A stretch of 64,000 bases of DNA, taken from Planctomycetota bacterium (GTDB lineage Bacteria; Planctomycetota; SZUA-567; H5-PLA8). The number at the start of each line of letters is the position of its first letter. The stretch's first letter is position 1. The position numbers and the translations under genes are program-made. This document shows, piece after piece, positions 8,718 to 16,612 of this stretch. The notes under the pieces are model-generated. The model was not told the DNA's origin and did not search any database. It saw only the letters and a list, made by a program, of their open reading frames with translations. The stretch covers positions 806,001 to 870,000 of the forward strand of contig JAOSKN010000003.1 of the NCBI GenBank assembly GCA_027493525.1, in the 5' to 3' direction.

Positions 8718-9293
8718 TTACTCCGCCGGAGGTGCGTTCCGCACCGGCGAAATGCGCCTCTCAGGCGGGTAAACCGTGAAGTAGGGGACCTGCTCGCTGA
8801 CGTGACAACGCATGCAGCCCATGCGCAGCCGTTCCATGGCCTTCCCGAACCCCTCTTTCTCCTTTGCCTGAATGGCCCGCAAGACAATCGGAAGGTCTTC
8901 CTCCAGGAAGCGTCCGGCGGACTCGGCGCGCTTGGGGCGGCGTTCCAGGCCCAGCTTGATGGTTCGTTCGATCTTCTCGGCCTGATATTTCGCGTAGTCC
9001 CAGTTTCGATCCTGGCCCGCGAAGTAAAGCTCCGTGAAGCGGTAGCCGACCTCCATCATGGTCGCGTCGAAGCCTCTCAACTGGCGCTCGACGCGCTCGA
9101 ACTTCTCCGCCTCGGTTCCCAAGAGCCAGCGGCCTTTCCCATGGGCGTCCTCCGAGCGGGGGCGCGGGGGCGGGTCGCTGGCGGCAGGATGCGCTTCTTC
9201 GGCGGGGGTCGAGGACTTCATCGCGAAACCCAACGCGAAACCGATCAGGAGCAGAACGCCGCTCCACGCATAGCGCGCCGTGGCCTGAGTCAT
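8718..9293 (-). CDS. Membrane-anchored or exported c-type heme protein (cytochrome c'-like)
   Basis: 191 residues: an N-terminal hydrophobic segment (about residues 10-25, signal anchor or signal peptide), a Pro-rich linker, a helical domain, and one heme c attachment motif CMRCH at 160-164. A single CxxCH near the C-terminus of a helical domain is the layout of class II cytochromes (cytochrome c'/c556 type). It should sit on the outer face of the membrane and carry electrons or bind a gas. Its start is 18 bases after the padR stop on the same strand, so the pair is almost certainly one operon. Confidence 0.75.
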   Translation of the reverse strand: MTQATARYAWSGVLLLIGFALGFAMKSSTPAEEAHPAASDPPPRPRSEDAHGKGRWLLGTEAEKFERVERQLRGFDATMMEVGYRFTELYFAGQDRNWDYAKYQAEKIERTIKLGLERRPKRAESAGRFLEEDLPIVLRAIQAKEKEGFGKAMERLRMGCMRCHVSEQVPYFTVYPPERRISPVRNAPPAE

Positions 9294-9311
9294 GCCGGGC
9301 CTCCTCTCAGT

Positions 9312-9617
9312 TCATGTCTCGTGCTCGAACAGCTCCGCGAACAATTCCTTTACCTTCACCTTGGCTTGGGCGAGCGCCCGCCGGCCCGCCGCAGTGGCCC
9401 GGTATACTCTTCGCGCCTGTTTCCCTTTGCGCCGCTCCCTCGAGACGAGATACCCGCGCTCTTCCATCTTGTGCAGCATGGGGTACAAGGTGCCTGGACT
9501 CAGTTCGTAACCGTGCCTGCGCAATTCCTCGATGATCCCCAAGCCGAAGATCTCCTCCTGGGCCGCGTGATGCAGGATGTGCAGGCGGATAAGGCCGGCG
9601 AGCAATTCCTGGGACAT
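9312..9617 (-). CDS. PadR family transcriptional regulator
   Basis: 101 residues from the ATG at 9617, with GGAGGG about 10 bases upstream; a TTG six bases earlier is possible. It is a winged-helix protein of the short PadR type: LGIIEELRRHGYELSPGTLYPMLHKMEERGYL is the classic PadR helix-turn-helix and wing region, followed by a dimerisation helix. PadR proteins repress genes including their own. It heads the operon with the c-heme protein and lies opposite an amino-acid permease gene, so it may control both. The ligand is unknown. Confidence 0.92.
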   Translation of the reverse strand: MSQELLAGLIRLHILHHAAQEEIFGLGIIEELRRHGYELSPGTLYPMLHKMEERGYLVSRERRKGKQARRVYRATAAGRRALAQAKVKVKELFAELFEHET

Positions 9618-9637
9618 TCCCAAGTTTCCCTCCCGTT

Positions 9638-9671
9638 ATTATATTGACTTTCGTTATCGAATAACGATAAC
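9638..9671 (-). promoter_or_regulatory. padR promoter with palindromic operator
   Basis: On the minus strand a perfect TATAAT -10 box (9638-9643) lies 20 bases before the padR start. Immediately upstream, at the -35 position, is a perfect inverted repeat GTTATCG-AATAA-CGATAAC (9653-9671). The placement suggests an operator where PadR would block its own promoter, and perhaps the divergent permease promoter. No binding data exist; this is inferred from symmetry and position. Confidence 0.65.
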
Positions 9672-9797
9672 TAACCGGCGCCGCATGTCAAGTCACGAAC
9701 GTACCCCTCGTGCGGCCGCACTCTTAGACACGCGGACGGACGGCAGGAACGCGGCGATCGCGGCTCCATGGAGCCATGGCGGGACTGGGAACTGCTC

Positions 9798-11135
9798 ATG
9801 AACCGGCCGGTTGCATCACCGCCCGTCCTGAAACGGGAACTGGGCGTCTTCGGCGCGACCATGATGGGCATGGGCTCCATCGTGGGCACGGGCGTTTTTG
9901 TCAGCATCGGCATCGCGGCGGGGCTCGCGGGGCCGTCGGTCGTGCTGGCCATCGCCTTGGCCGCCTTCGTGGCCATGTGCAACGCCTTCAGCAGCGCCCA
10001 GCTTGCCGCCAGCCACCCCGTCAGCGGCGGGAGCTACGAATACGGTTACAAGTACCTCCGCCCTTCGCTTGGCTTCACGGCCGGGTGGATGTTCCTCTGC
10101 GCCAAGAGCGCGTCGGCCGCCACGGCGGCGCTCGGGTTTTCAGGCTACCTGCTGCACGCCTTCGGTATTTCGGGCGAGTTGCTGATCCCGGTCGCCGCCG
10201 GGACCTCGATTCTCCTTTCCGCAGTCGTGCTCTCGGGCCTCCGGCGCTCCAACGCGGTGAACATCGTCATCGTTTCGGTAACCCTGCTGGCGCTCGGCGC
10301 CTTTGTCCTGGGCGGCCTGCCTTCGATGGCGTCCAACGGCGCGAGCCGGTTCACTCCCTTCTGGAGCGACGGGGAATACGGCCCGCTGCACGGGTTTCTT
10401 TACGCGACGGCCTTGATGTTCGTCGCCTACACGGGGTACGGGCGCATCGCCACCTTGGGGGAAGAGGTCCACGATCCGCGGCGGACGATCCCGCGTGCGA
10501 TCGTCGTCACGTTGATCCTGTCGGCCGGCTTGTACATCGCCGTGGGGGCCGTGGCCATCGGGGTTCTGGGTTCCGAAGCGCTGGGCGATGCGACGCGGGG
10601 CAACGCCGCGCCGCTGGAGGTCGCCGCGCGCCGGTTCAACGTTTCCGGTATCCACTGGCTGGTCGCAGTGGGCGCGATGACCGCGATGCTGGGCGTGCTC
10701 CTGAACTTGATCCTGGGTTTGTCGCGGGTCCTTCTGGCCATGGGCAGGCGAAACGACATGCCTTCCGCCACGGCGCGGCTGAACGAGGCCGAGACGACGC
10801 CCTACGTCGCGGTGATCGTCATCGGGGTTATCGTCACCGCGTTGGCCTGCATCGGGAGCGTCAAGACGACGTGGTCCTTCAGCGCCTTCACGGTGCTGGT
10901 TTACTACGCCATCACCAACCTCGCGGCGTTGCGTATCCCGCGAGAGGAACGAATCTTCCCGCCCGTCTTCGCCTGGATGGGCCTGGCCGCGTGCCTCTTC
11001 CTGGCCTTCTGGGTGGAGTGGCGGATCTGGGCCGCGGGCCTGGGCTTGATCGGGATGGGGCTGGTATGGCACGCTATCGCGCGCCGGATTGCGGCTTCCG
11101 CCGCGCGGGCGCGAGGCGATTCGTGCGCGTCCTGA
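9798..11135 (+). CDS. APC superfamily amino-acid permease
   Basis: About 445 residues with roughly 12 hydrophobic segments. The first helix carries GSIVGTGVFVSIG, the unwound substrate-binding motif of APC (LeuT-fold) transporters, and GGSYEYGYKYL follows in helix 3. The ATG at 9798 is preferred because the family starts shortly before GATMMGMGSIVG; an ATG at 9768 would add ten residues. It imports an amino acid or amine, probably with protons; the substrate cannot be read from sequence. It is divergent from padR. Confidence 0.88.
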   Translation: MNRPVASPPVLKRELGVFGATMMGMGSIVGTGVFVSIGIAAGLAGPSVVLAIALAAFVAMCNAFSSAQLAASHPVSGGSYEYGYKYLRPSLGFTAGWMFLCAKSASAATAALGFSGYLLHAFGISGELLIPVAAGTSILLSAVVLSGLRRSNAVNIVIVSVTLLALGAFVLGGLPSMASNGASRFTPFWSDGEYGPLHGFLYATALMFVAYTGYGRIATLGEEVHDPRRTIPRAIVVTLILSAGLYIAVGAVAIGVLGSEALGDATRGNAAPLEVAARRFNVSGIHWLVAVGAMTAMLGVLLNLILGLSRVLLAMGRRNDMPSATARLNEAETTPYVAVIVIGVIVTALACIGSVKTTWSFSAFTVLVYYAITNLAALRIPREERIFPPVFAWMGLAACLFLAFWVEWRIWAAGLGLIGMGLVWHAIARRIAASAARARGDSCAS

Positions 11136-11232
11136 ACGCCCGCGCAGCCCTCGCTTGGTCCTCAATGCGGGAAATGAGCGGACGACGGTGGTTCCGAGCC
11201 TGAGTGCGCATGGGGCGGGGAGGCCCTTAGCC

Positions 11233-11811
11233 ATGAAGGGACGCGAGAGCGGGATGCCCGAGGAGGCCGCGTGGTCATCCTATTTCGATCCGGGCTGCGT
11301 GCTGGACCGGCTGGGCTGCGACGGCGCGTGCCGCGACGCGTTCGAGTTCGGCTGCGGATACGGAACCTTCAGCGTGCCGGCGGCCTCGCGAATCGCGGGC
11401 GCCCTGTATACCCAGGACATCGAACCGGAGATGGTCGCCGCGACCGCGCAAAAAGCCCAAGGGGCCGGGCTGAGCAACGTGCTCGCCGAGGTGCGCGACT
11501 TCATGTCCGGGGGAACCGGACGGCCGGACGCGAGCGTGGATTACGCGATGCTCTTCAACTTGCTGCATGTCGAAGGCCCCGTGGAACTGCTGCGCGAAGC
11601 CCGGCGCATCCTGGCTCCGGGCGGCCGGCTCGGGGTCATCCACTGGCGCGCGGACGTCGAGACGCCGCGCGGGCCGCCGCTGGGCATCCGGCCCACGCCG
11701 GAGCAAGTTCGCGAGTGGGGGGAAGCGGCGGGCCTGCGCTTTGAACGCTTCGAAGCCCTGCCATGCTGCAGTTGGCACTGGGGGCTGGTCCTGCGCCGGG
11801 ACGCGCACTGA
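11233..11811 (+). CDS. Class I SAM-dependent methyltransferase
   Basis: 192 residues from the ATG at 11233. Motif I is FEFGCGYGTF, the acidic ribose-binding end of strand 2 is in QDIEPEMV, and motif IV is DYAMLFNLLHV, all in the order of a Rossmann-fold methyltransferase. A later LAPGGRLGVIHW segment matches the motif of UbiE/Methyltransf_11 proteins. The substrate is unknown. The stop codon TGA at 11809 is directly followed by GTACAGCGCCGC, the end sequence of the palindromic element found complete at 28177. Confidence 0.88.
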   Translation: MKGRESGMPEEAAWSSYFDPGCVLDRLGCDGACRDAFEFGCGYGTFSVPAASRIAGALYTQDIEPEMVAATAQKAQGAGLSNVLAEVRDFMSGGTGRPDASVDYAMLFNLLHVEGPVELLREARRILAPGGRLGVIHWRADVETPRGPPLGIRPTPEQVREWGEAAGLRFERFEALPCCSWHWGLVLRRDAH

Positions 11812-11828
11812 GTACAGCGCCGCGGAGA
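11809..11828. repeat. Single end of the GTACAGCGCCGC palindromic element
   Basis: TGAGTACAGCGCCGC directly follows the methyltransferase coding sequence, as at 28177 where the full element follows an AraC gene. The partner inverted end is not found in the following 110 bases, so this looks like a truncated copy or a shared target. Confidence 0.5.
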
Positions 11829-11918
11829 CGGATTGGGCGAGCTTCGGCGTTCCAGCACCGTTCGCGAGATATATGCGCCGCCCGGCTCGAGCCGTCGCCG
11901 CGGACCTTGAGGGCCTTT

Positions 11919-12725
11919 CTACAAGATGCCCACGTCCTTGAGCCAGCGCGCGCAGAGTTCGGTCCAGGCGCGCACCGCGGGGTCTTCGAGCGCGAGCCCC
12001 AGGCCGTGCCGGCCCTTGGGGAAGATATGCAGCTCGTACGGCACGCCGTGCCTGGAGAGCGCCTGCGCCAGCAGCAGCGGATGCTGGATCGGCACCGCGG
12101 CGTCCTCGACGGTATGCCAGATGAACGCGGGCGGGGTGCGCGGCGTGACGCGCCGATCGAGGCTCACCGATTCGCGCAACGCCATGGCGGGATCGGCCCC
12201 CAGGAAGTTCGTCATGCAGCCTTGGTGGTGGAACTCCACGAACGAGACGACGCCGTAGCAGTCCACGATCGCGTCGGGGCGCGCGTCGAGCCGGTCGATC
12301 TCGTCGCGAGGCGGCTCGAAGGTTTCCTCGAAGAGCGTGGCCGTGGAGACGGTCAGGTGCCCGCCGGCGCTGAAGCCCAGGACGGCGACGCGGCGCGGGT
12401 CGATCTTCCATTCGGCGCCGCGCGCGCGGACGGTGCGGATCGCGCGCTGGGCGTCGAGAAGCGGAACGGGGTGATGATAGGGCTTGACGCGGTAATCGAG
12501 GACGAACGCGGCCAAGCCCAGATCGGCGAGCCAGCGCGCGATGGGCTCGCGTTCGTGCTCCGCGCGCGTCTGGTACCCGCCGCCGGGGCAGACGACCACC
12601 GCGCCCAGCGGGCCGGGCGCGTCGGGGAGGAACGGCGTCAGCCGCGGGCGATCTTCCGGAGCGTTGCCTTTCGCGCGCGGCGCGCCTTCGGGCCAGAGGT
12701 AAAGCGTCTCGAGTTTCCGGGTCAT
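11919..12725 (-). CDS. Alpha/beta-hydrolase, acetyl-esterase (Aes/BD-FAE)-like
   Basis: 268 residues from the ATG at 12725 with GAGGAA upstream. It has an oxyanion strand VVVCPGGGY, the nucleophile elbow GFSAGGH, a C-terminal acid in WHTVEDAAVP and the catalytic histidine in GRHGLGL: the full Ser-Asp-His set of the dienelactone hydrolase/acetyl-xylan-esterase-like group. There is no signal peptide. Such enzymes remove acetyl groups from sugars in polysaccharide use, in keeping with the GH78 and sialate O-acetylesterase in this window. Its start is 26 bases after the WD40 gene stop, on the same strand. Confidence 0.85.
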   Translation of the reverse strand: MTRKLETLYLWPEGAPRAKGNAPEDRPRLTPFLPDAPGPLGAVVVCPGGGYQTRAEHEREPIARWLADLGLAAFVLDYRVKPYHHPVPLLDAQRAIRTVRARGAEWKIDPRRVAVLGFSAGGHLTVSTATLFEETFEPPRDEIDRLDARPDAIVDCYGVVSFVEFHHQGCMTNFLGADPAMALRESVSLDRRVTPRTPPAFIWHTVEDAAVPIQHPLLLAQALSRHGVPYELHIFPKGRHGLGLALEDPAVRAWTELCARWLKDVGIL

Positions 12726-12751
12726 GTTGGGTTCCTCGGGTCGGGTGGGTA

Positions 12752-14317
12752 TTATCGCCGGGCTTTCTTCCGCGCCAATACGATCCGCGCCCAGCTCGTG
12801 ACGGGATGCTCGGGCGCGCCGGCGGCGAGCGCCTCCAGGTGCTGGGCGGCCTGGGGCGTGTTCATCCAATCGAGCGCCTCGACCGCGAAGTAGCGCGCGC
12901 GCAGTTGGTCCTCCGCGGGCTGGGCCAGCAGCCGCGCGGCGCGGATGCGGACCTCGGGGGCGGCAGCGCCCTTGGCCGCCCGGACCAGAAGCGGCCAGGC
13001 CTCCAGGATCCGCGCGCGGAGCTGCTTTTCCGCGGTCTCGCGCGCCATAAAGGCATCGGCGTCCAGGTGTGCGACGAGCTGCTCGAGGTCCGCGCCGGGA
13101 GCCTCGGAAGCGGGTTGTAACTTCTGCCTCAGCAAGGCCAGGCCTTCTTCGGCGAAATCCAGAAAGACCCAGACCGCCAGCCGCTCGTGCTCCCCCAGCT
13201 CCAACATGTTCCAGGCATCGAGGACGGCCTCCGCGGGCTTGGCTCGTTCCGGGTCCGCGCCGGCCTCGCGCGGCGGAGGCCCCCACAGATCCCACTTGAG
13301 ACATTGCCCCTGCGTGTCGAGCGAAACCAGCCAGCGCCCCGAGGCGTCCAGGGCCAGGCTCTTCAGCGGCCCGGGCAAGGAGGCCAGGCGGCGGCGTTCG
13401 ATCCCGGTTTCGAGGTCCCACAAGCGCAGCGTGCCGTCGAGCGCGCCCGTCGCCAGCGTGCGGCCGTCGGGGGCGAAGCGGACGCAGGAGCCGTTGCCGG
13501 CCTGGCCTCCGAGAACCAGCACGTCCTCGCCGCTGCCGGTATCGAAGACGTGCCAGGTCGCGTCGCCGCGGGTCGTGACGCCCAGGCGCGCGTCGGGGGA
13601 GAGGTCCAGCGAGGCGACGCTCCCGTCGCGTTCCGGCAGAAAGAGCGACTCGCGGCCCAGCACGGCGTCCCAGAGCCGGGCGCTCACGTCGCTGGCCTCG
13701 CTGAGGATCGTGCGCCCGTCGGCGCCGAAGGCCAGCGCGTCGATGCCTCCGCCATGGCCTTCGAAGACGCGCAGGAGCTTCTTCTCGCGAAGGTCCCAGA
13801 GCTTGATTTTGGCGTCTTCGCCCGAGCTGGCCAGCCAGAGGCCGTCGGGCGAGAAGGCCACCGCGCGCGCGCCGCCGTCGTGGGCCTCGAACTTGAGCTT
13901 CTCCCGCATCTCGAGGAGGTCCCAGACGCGCACGGTCCCGTCGTTGCCCGCGCTGGCCAAGCGGCCGTCGCGCGCGTAGGCCAGCCCGTTCACTTTACCT
14001 TCATGGCCCTTCAAGTCCCCGAGGCGCTTGCCGGTATTCGTAGCGAAGAGGCGCAGGACCCCGTCGACGGCCGACACGATCAATTCCTTCCCGTCGGGAC
14101 TCAACGCAACCTTCTGATAAACGCCGTCGCCTCCGCTGGGCCGCCCAAAGAGCGCGGGCACCCGCGCGTTCTCGAGCTTGGGCAGCGGGATCGCCGAGAC
14201 GGAGCCGTGCGGGCCCAGCGGGCCGGGTTCGAGCGGCTTGGGCGCGGCTTCGCCGGCCCGCGCCAAGGCGCCGAAGAACAGGATCGCCGATCCGGCGAGA
14301 TACAAGGTGCGCGGCAT
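12752..14317 (-). CDS. Exported WD40-repeat protein with helical tail
   Basis: About 521 residues from the ATG at 14317: a signal peptide (MPRTLYLAGSAILFFGALARAGEA) and at least seven WD40 units with recognisable ends (TVRVWDL, KIKLWDL, TLRLWDL). A helical C-terminal region has HEAT-like character (LVAHLDADAFMARETAEKQL, ARLLAQPAEDQLRARY). This WD40 + 'LDAD.F..RE.A...L' tail is common in planctomycete exported proteins and is a main reason for the taxonomic guess. Probably a periplasmic scaffold. Divergent from the ROK regulator. Confidence 0.85.
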   Translation of the reverse strand: MPRTLYLAGSAILFFGALARAGEAAPKPLEPGPLGPHGSVSAIPLPKLENARVPALFGRPSGGDGVYQKVALSPDGKELIVSAVDGVLRLFATNTGKRLGDLKGHEGKVNGLAYARDGRLASAGNDGTVRVWDLLEMREKLKFEAHDGGARAVAFSPDGLWLASSGEDAKIKLWDLREKKLLRVFEGHGGGIDALAFGADGRTILSEASDVSARLWDAVLGRESLFLPERDGSVASLDLSPDARLGVTTRGDATWHVFDTGSGEDVLVLGGQAGNGSCVRFAPDGRTLATGALDGTLRLWDLETGIERRRLASLPGPLKSLALDASGRWLVSLDTQGQCLKWDLWGPPPREAGADPERAKPAEAVLDAWNMLELGEHERLAVWVFLDFAEEGLALLRQKLQPASEAPGADLEQLVAHLDADAFMARETAEKQLRARILEAWPLLVRAAKGAAAPEVRIRAARLLAQPAEDQLRARYFAVEALDWMNTPQAAQHLEALAAGAPEHPVTSWARIVLARKKARR

Positions 14318-14447
14318 GGCTCTGTCTCTAAGACGCTCCAGGCAAGGCAGGGTGAGCCTACTACGCCGCACGCAATCGAAAAGGCGCGGATGGGCGCGCG
14401 AGTCCGAGCTTGACCTGGACGGTAAAAAGGCGCACTTTTATCAAAGC

Positions 14448-15656
14448 GTGGCAAAACAAACGTCCGTTCGCGGCGCGGGACAACCGCCGCCGTGGCCTCG
14501 AGCCACCCGGCAGGTCTTTCGGCGCCTGTTGGGCGAAGCGCCGATCGACCGGCGGCAACTCCAGGCGCGGACGGGGCTGGCCTGGGCGACCGTCTGCCAG
14601 GCCGTGGAGAGCCTGGAAGCGCTGGGCCTGATCCGCCCCGCCGGGCACGGGCCGTCCAAGGGCGGCCGCCCGCCGCTGGACTACGAACTGGACCCCGACC
14701 GGCGCACGCTGATCGGCCTCGACTACGAACTGTCCACGCTCACCCTGCGCGTCTCGAATCTGGCCGGCGAGAGCTATCACGAGGAGCGCGTCTCGGTGGA
14801 ACACGGGCAGGACCTGCGGGCCGCCGGCGCGCAGATCCTGCAGTTGGTTCAGCGGTTGGGCAAGCGGAAGGAACTGCTGGAACGCTCGGAGCAGCCGCCC
14901 CGCGGCCCGCTGGCCTTCGGCCTGGGCGTCCCGGCCCTCGTCTTCATGCACGAGCAGGGCAAGCCGGTCGTCTACAGTTCGATCCAGTTCTTCGAGCAAC
15001 AAGGCCTGCTGCAGAAGATCCATGACCTGCTGGGCCTGCCCGTCTACGCCGGCGGCAACATACACGCGCTGGCGCTGGCCGAAGGCTGGTTCGGCGCGGC
15101 GCGCGGGCGGAGTTCGTACGCCTACCTCTCGTTCCGCACCGGCGTGGGCATGGCGCTGGTCCTGAATGGGCGGGTCGTGACCGGCGCGCATCACCTGGCC
15201 GGGGAACTGGGCCAGTTTTCGATGGACCCCGTCGGACCGCGATCGCCGCACGGCAAGCCCGGCTGCCTGGGGCAGTACGCGGCGGGCGGCCCGATGCTCG
15301 AACGCGCCAGGAGCCTGGGCTGGTCGGCGCCGCACGGAGCGGCCACGCCGCTCGCCGCGTTTGTCGACGCCGCGCTGGCCGGCGCGGAGGTACCGAATCG
15401 GTTGCTGGGGGAGGCCGCGACGATGGCCGGGCGCGCCGCCGCGGAAGTCGCGCACCTGTTCGATCCCGAACGGCTCGTGATGGGCGGATCGCTCGCCGCC
15501 GCGCGCGCCTTGACGGAGAAACCCCTGCGCGAGGCCTTCGCGGCCTACGCCATGCCTCCGCACGCGGCCCAGGTGGAGCTGGTCTTCAGCGAGCTGGCCG
15601 ACGGGGGCGCGCTGGGGGCGGCGGCGCTGGCGCTGGAAGGGTTGATGACCGGGTGA
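14448..15656 (+). CDS. ROK family transcriptional regulator (NagC/XylR-like)
   Basis: About 402 residues from a GTG at 14448. The reading frame is open further upstream, but that part overlaps the divergent WD40 gene and looks unlike protein. An N-terminal winged helix-turn-helix (IDRRQLQARTGLAWATVCQAVESLEALGLI) is followed by a ROK sugar-kinase-like domain with the sugar-binding GELGQFSMD. The zinc-binding cysteine motif of ROK proteins is only partly seen (one cysteine in GKPGCLGQYA). Such proteins repress sugar-catabolic genes and are released by a sugar or sugar phosphate. The target is unknown; the WD40/esterase operon is the nearest candidate. Confidence 0.85.
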   Translation: MAKQTSVRGAGQPPPWPRATRQVFRRLLGEAPIDRRQLQARTGLAWATVCQAVESLEALGLIRPAGHGPSKGGRPPLDYELDPDRRTLIGLDYELSTLTLRVSNLAGESYHEERVSVEHGQDLRAAGAQILQLVQRLGKRKELLERSEQPPRGPLAFGLGVPALVFMHEQGKPVVYSSIQFFEQQGLLQKIHDLLGLPVYAGGNIHALALAEGWFGAARGRSSYAYLSFRTGVGMALVLNGRVVTGAHHLAGELGQFSMDPVGPRSPHGKPGCLGQYAAGGPMLERARSLGWSAPHGAATPLAAFVDAALAGAEVPNRLLGEAATMAGRAAAEVAHLFDPERLVMGGSLAAARALTEKPLREAFAAYAMPPHAAQVELVFSELADGGALGAAALALEGLMTG

Positions 15657-15692
15657 GGCGCAAGGAGGTGGGAGCCGCACGGTACCATATCG

Positions 15693-16160
15693 TCACGGCG
15701 CCGGCCCATCGCCCTCGTTGACCCGCCAGAACGACCGGCCGGTGTGGTTCCGATCGACGAAATAGTGGTGATTGCGCCGCTGGATCGCGTCGATCGCGGC
15801 CTTGGCGTCTTCGACCGTGCGGGATTCCGGATGGGACAGCAGCGCCTTGAGTGCCGGGAGGGCCTCGGGCCGCTGCGCGTAAGCCAGCAACCCGCACGCG
15901 CGGTATCTGACCTGCGCGGCCTTGTCGTTCAGCGCCGCCAGCCCCAGGCGGTAGGCGTCCTCGCAGACACGCGCAAAGCGGATCGCGTGAAAGACGAGCG
16001 CCACGCGCCCCTGCTGCTTCCTGAACGTGGGGTAAGCCTCCACCAGATACGGAACGACCTCCGCGCCCAACTCGCGGAGTTGTCCCCAGGCTTCGTCGGC
16101 CTGCGCCGTGACGGGGGTGTCCATCAAGCGGACCTGCGCGCGGATTTCGGCGAGCGTCAT
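15693..16160 (-). CDS. HEAT-repeat protein
   Basis: 155 residues, all helical, with repeat units such as QVRYRACGLLAYAQRPEALPALKALLSH and a linked VEDAKAAIDAI. It resembles short HEAT/PBS-lyase-like adaptors that bind proteins. There is no signal peptide. The start codon at 16158-16160 directly abuts the end of the MITE-like element at 16161, so the native promoter may have been displaced or replaced by the element. Confidence 0.65.
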   Translation of the reverse strand: MTLAEIRAQVRLMDTPVTAQADEAWGQLRELGAEVVPYLVEAYPTFRKQQGRVALVFHAIRFARVCEDAYRLGLAALNDKAAQVRYRACGLLAYAQRPEALPALKALLSHPESRTVEDAKAAIDAIQRRNHHYFVDRNHTGRSFWRVNEGDGPAP

Positions 16161-16439
16161 CTAGCAGCCCGTTGAAATAGGGGGCTGGCCGCGTTGCGAG
16201 GAGATTTTGAACTGGGCAAGGCTTGCGCAGTCGAGCCGTAGCGGGAAGCTACGGCGAGCGAAGCGTAACGCAGCCCAGTTCAAAATCTCCCGCAACCCTC
16301 CGGGCAGCCTCGCCTTGCGGCCTGGCTCTACGTTGCGCTTCGGTTGGCGTATCCGCCCGATACGCCGCCCCTGCGCGCGCCTTGATCCAGGCCCCAATCC
16401 AAGGCTGCGCGGCCGCCCCATATTTCAACGGGCTGCTAG
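16161..16439. mobile_element. MITE-like element with 19-bp perfect terminal inverted repeats
   Basis: A 279-bp element with perfect ends CTAGCAGCCCGTTGAAATA at 16161-16179 and 16421-16439. The outermost CTAG could be a duplicated target (YTAR-type). Inside is a long inverted repeat (about 16192-16216 with 16272-16295, GAGATTTTGAACTGGGC arms) enclosing a CCGTAGC..GCTACGG hairpin, and then a GGCGTATC..GATACGCC hairpin. There is no transposase gene, so it would need to be moved in trans. The 170 bases that follow, up to 16612, hold nothing recognisable except the ribosome site of the next gene. Confidence 0.85.
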
Positions 16440-16612
16440 CTGAATCTAAAGCGCGGATCGCGCAATGCAATTCTCGGGCTGCCACGGCGCCTCGCTCGTA
16501 CCATCTTGATCCGGGACGAAGAATCGAAGATTCTACCCGGCATCCGGCGGAAGTTGCGCTTTGTTCCTTTTGATCCGCAAGCCATGCCGGCCTTATCAGA
16601 GGGGAGTGGAGC

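Noticed and set aside
14178..14447. A longer ROK N-terminus
   Set aside because: It overlaps the divergent WD40 gene and does not look like protein; the helix-turn-helix begins after 14448.
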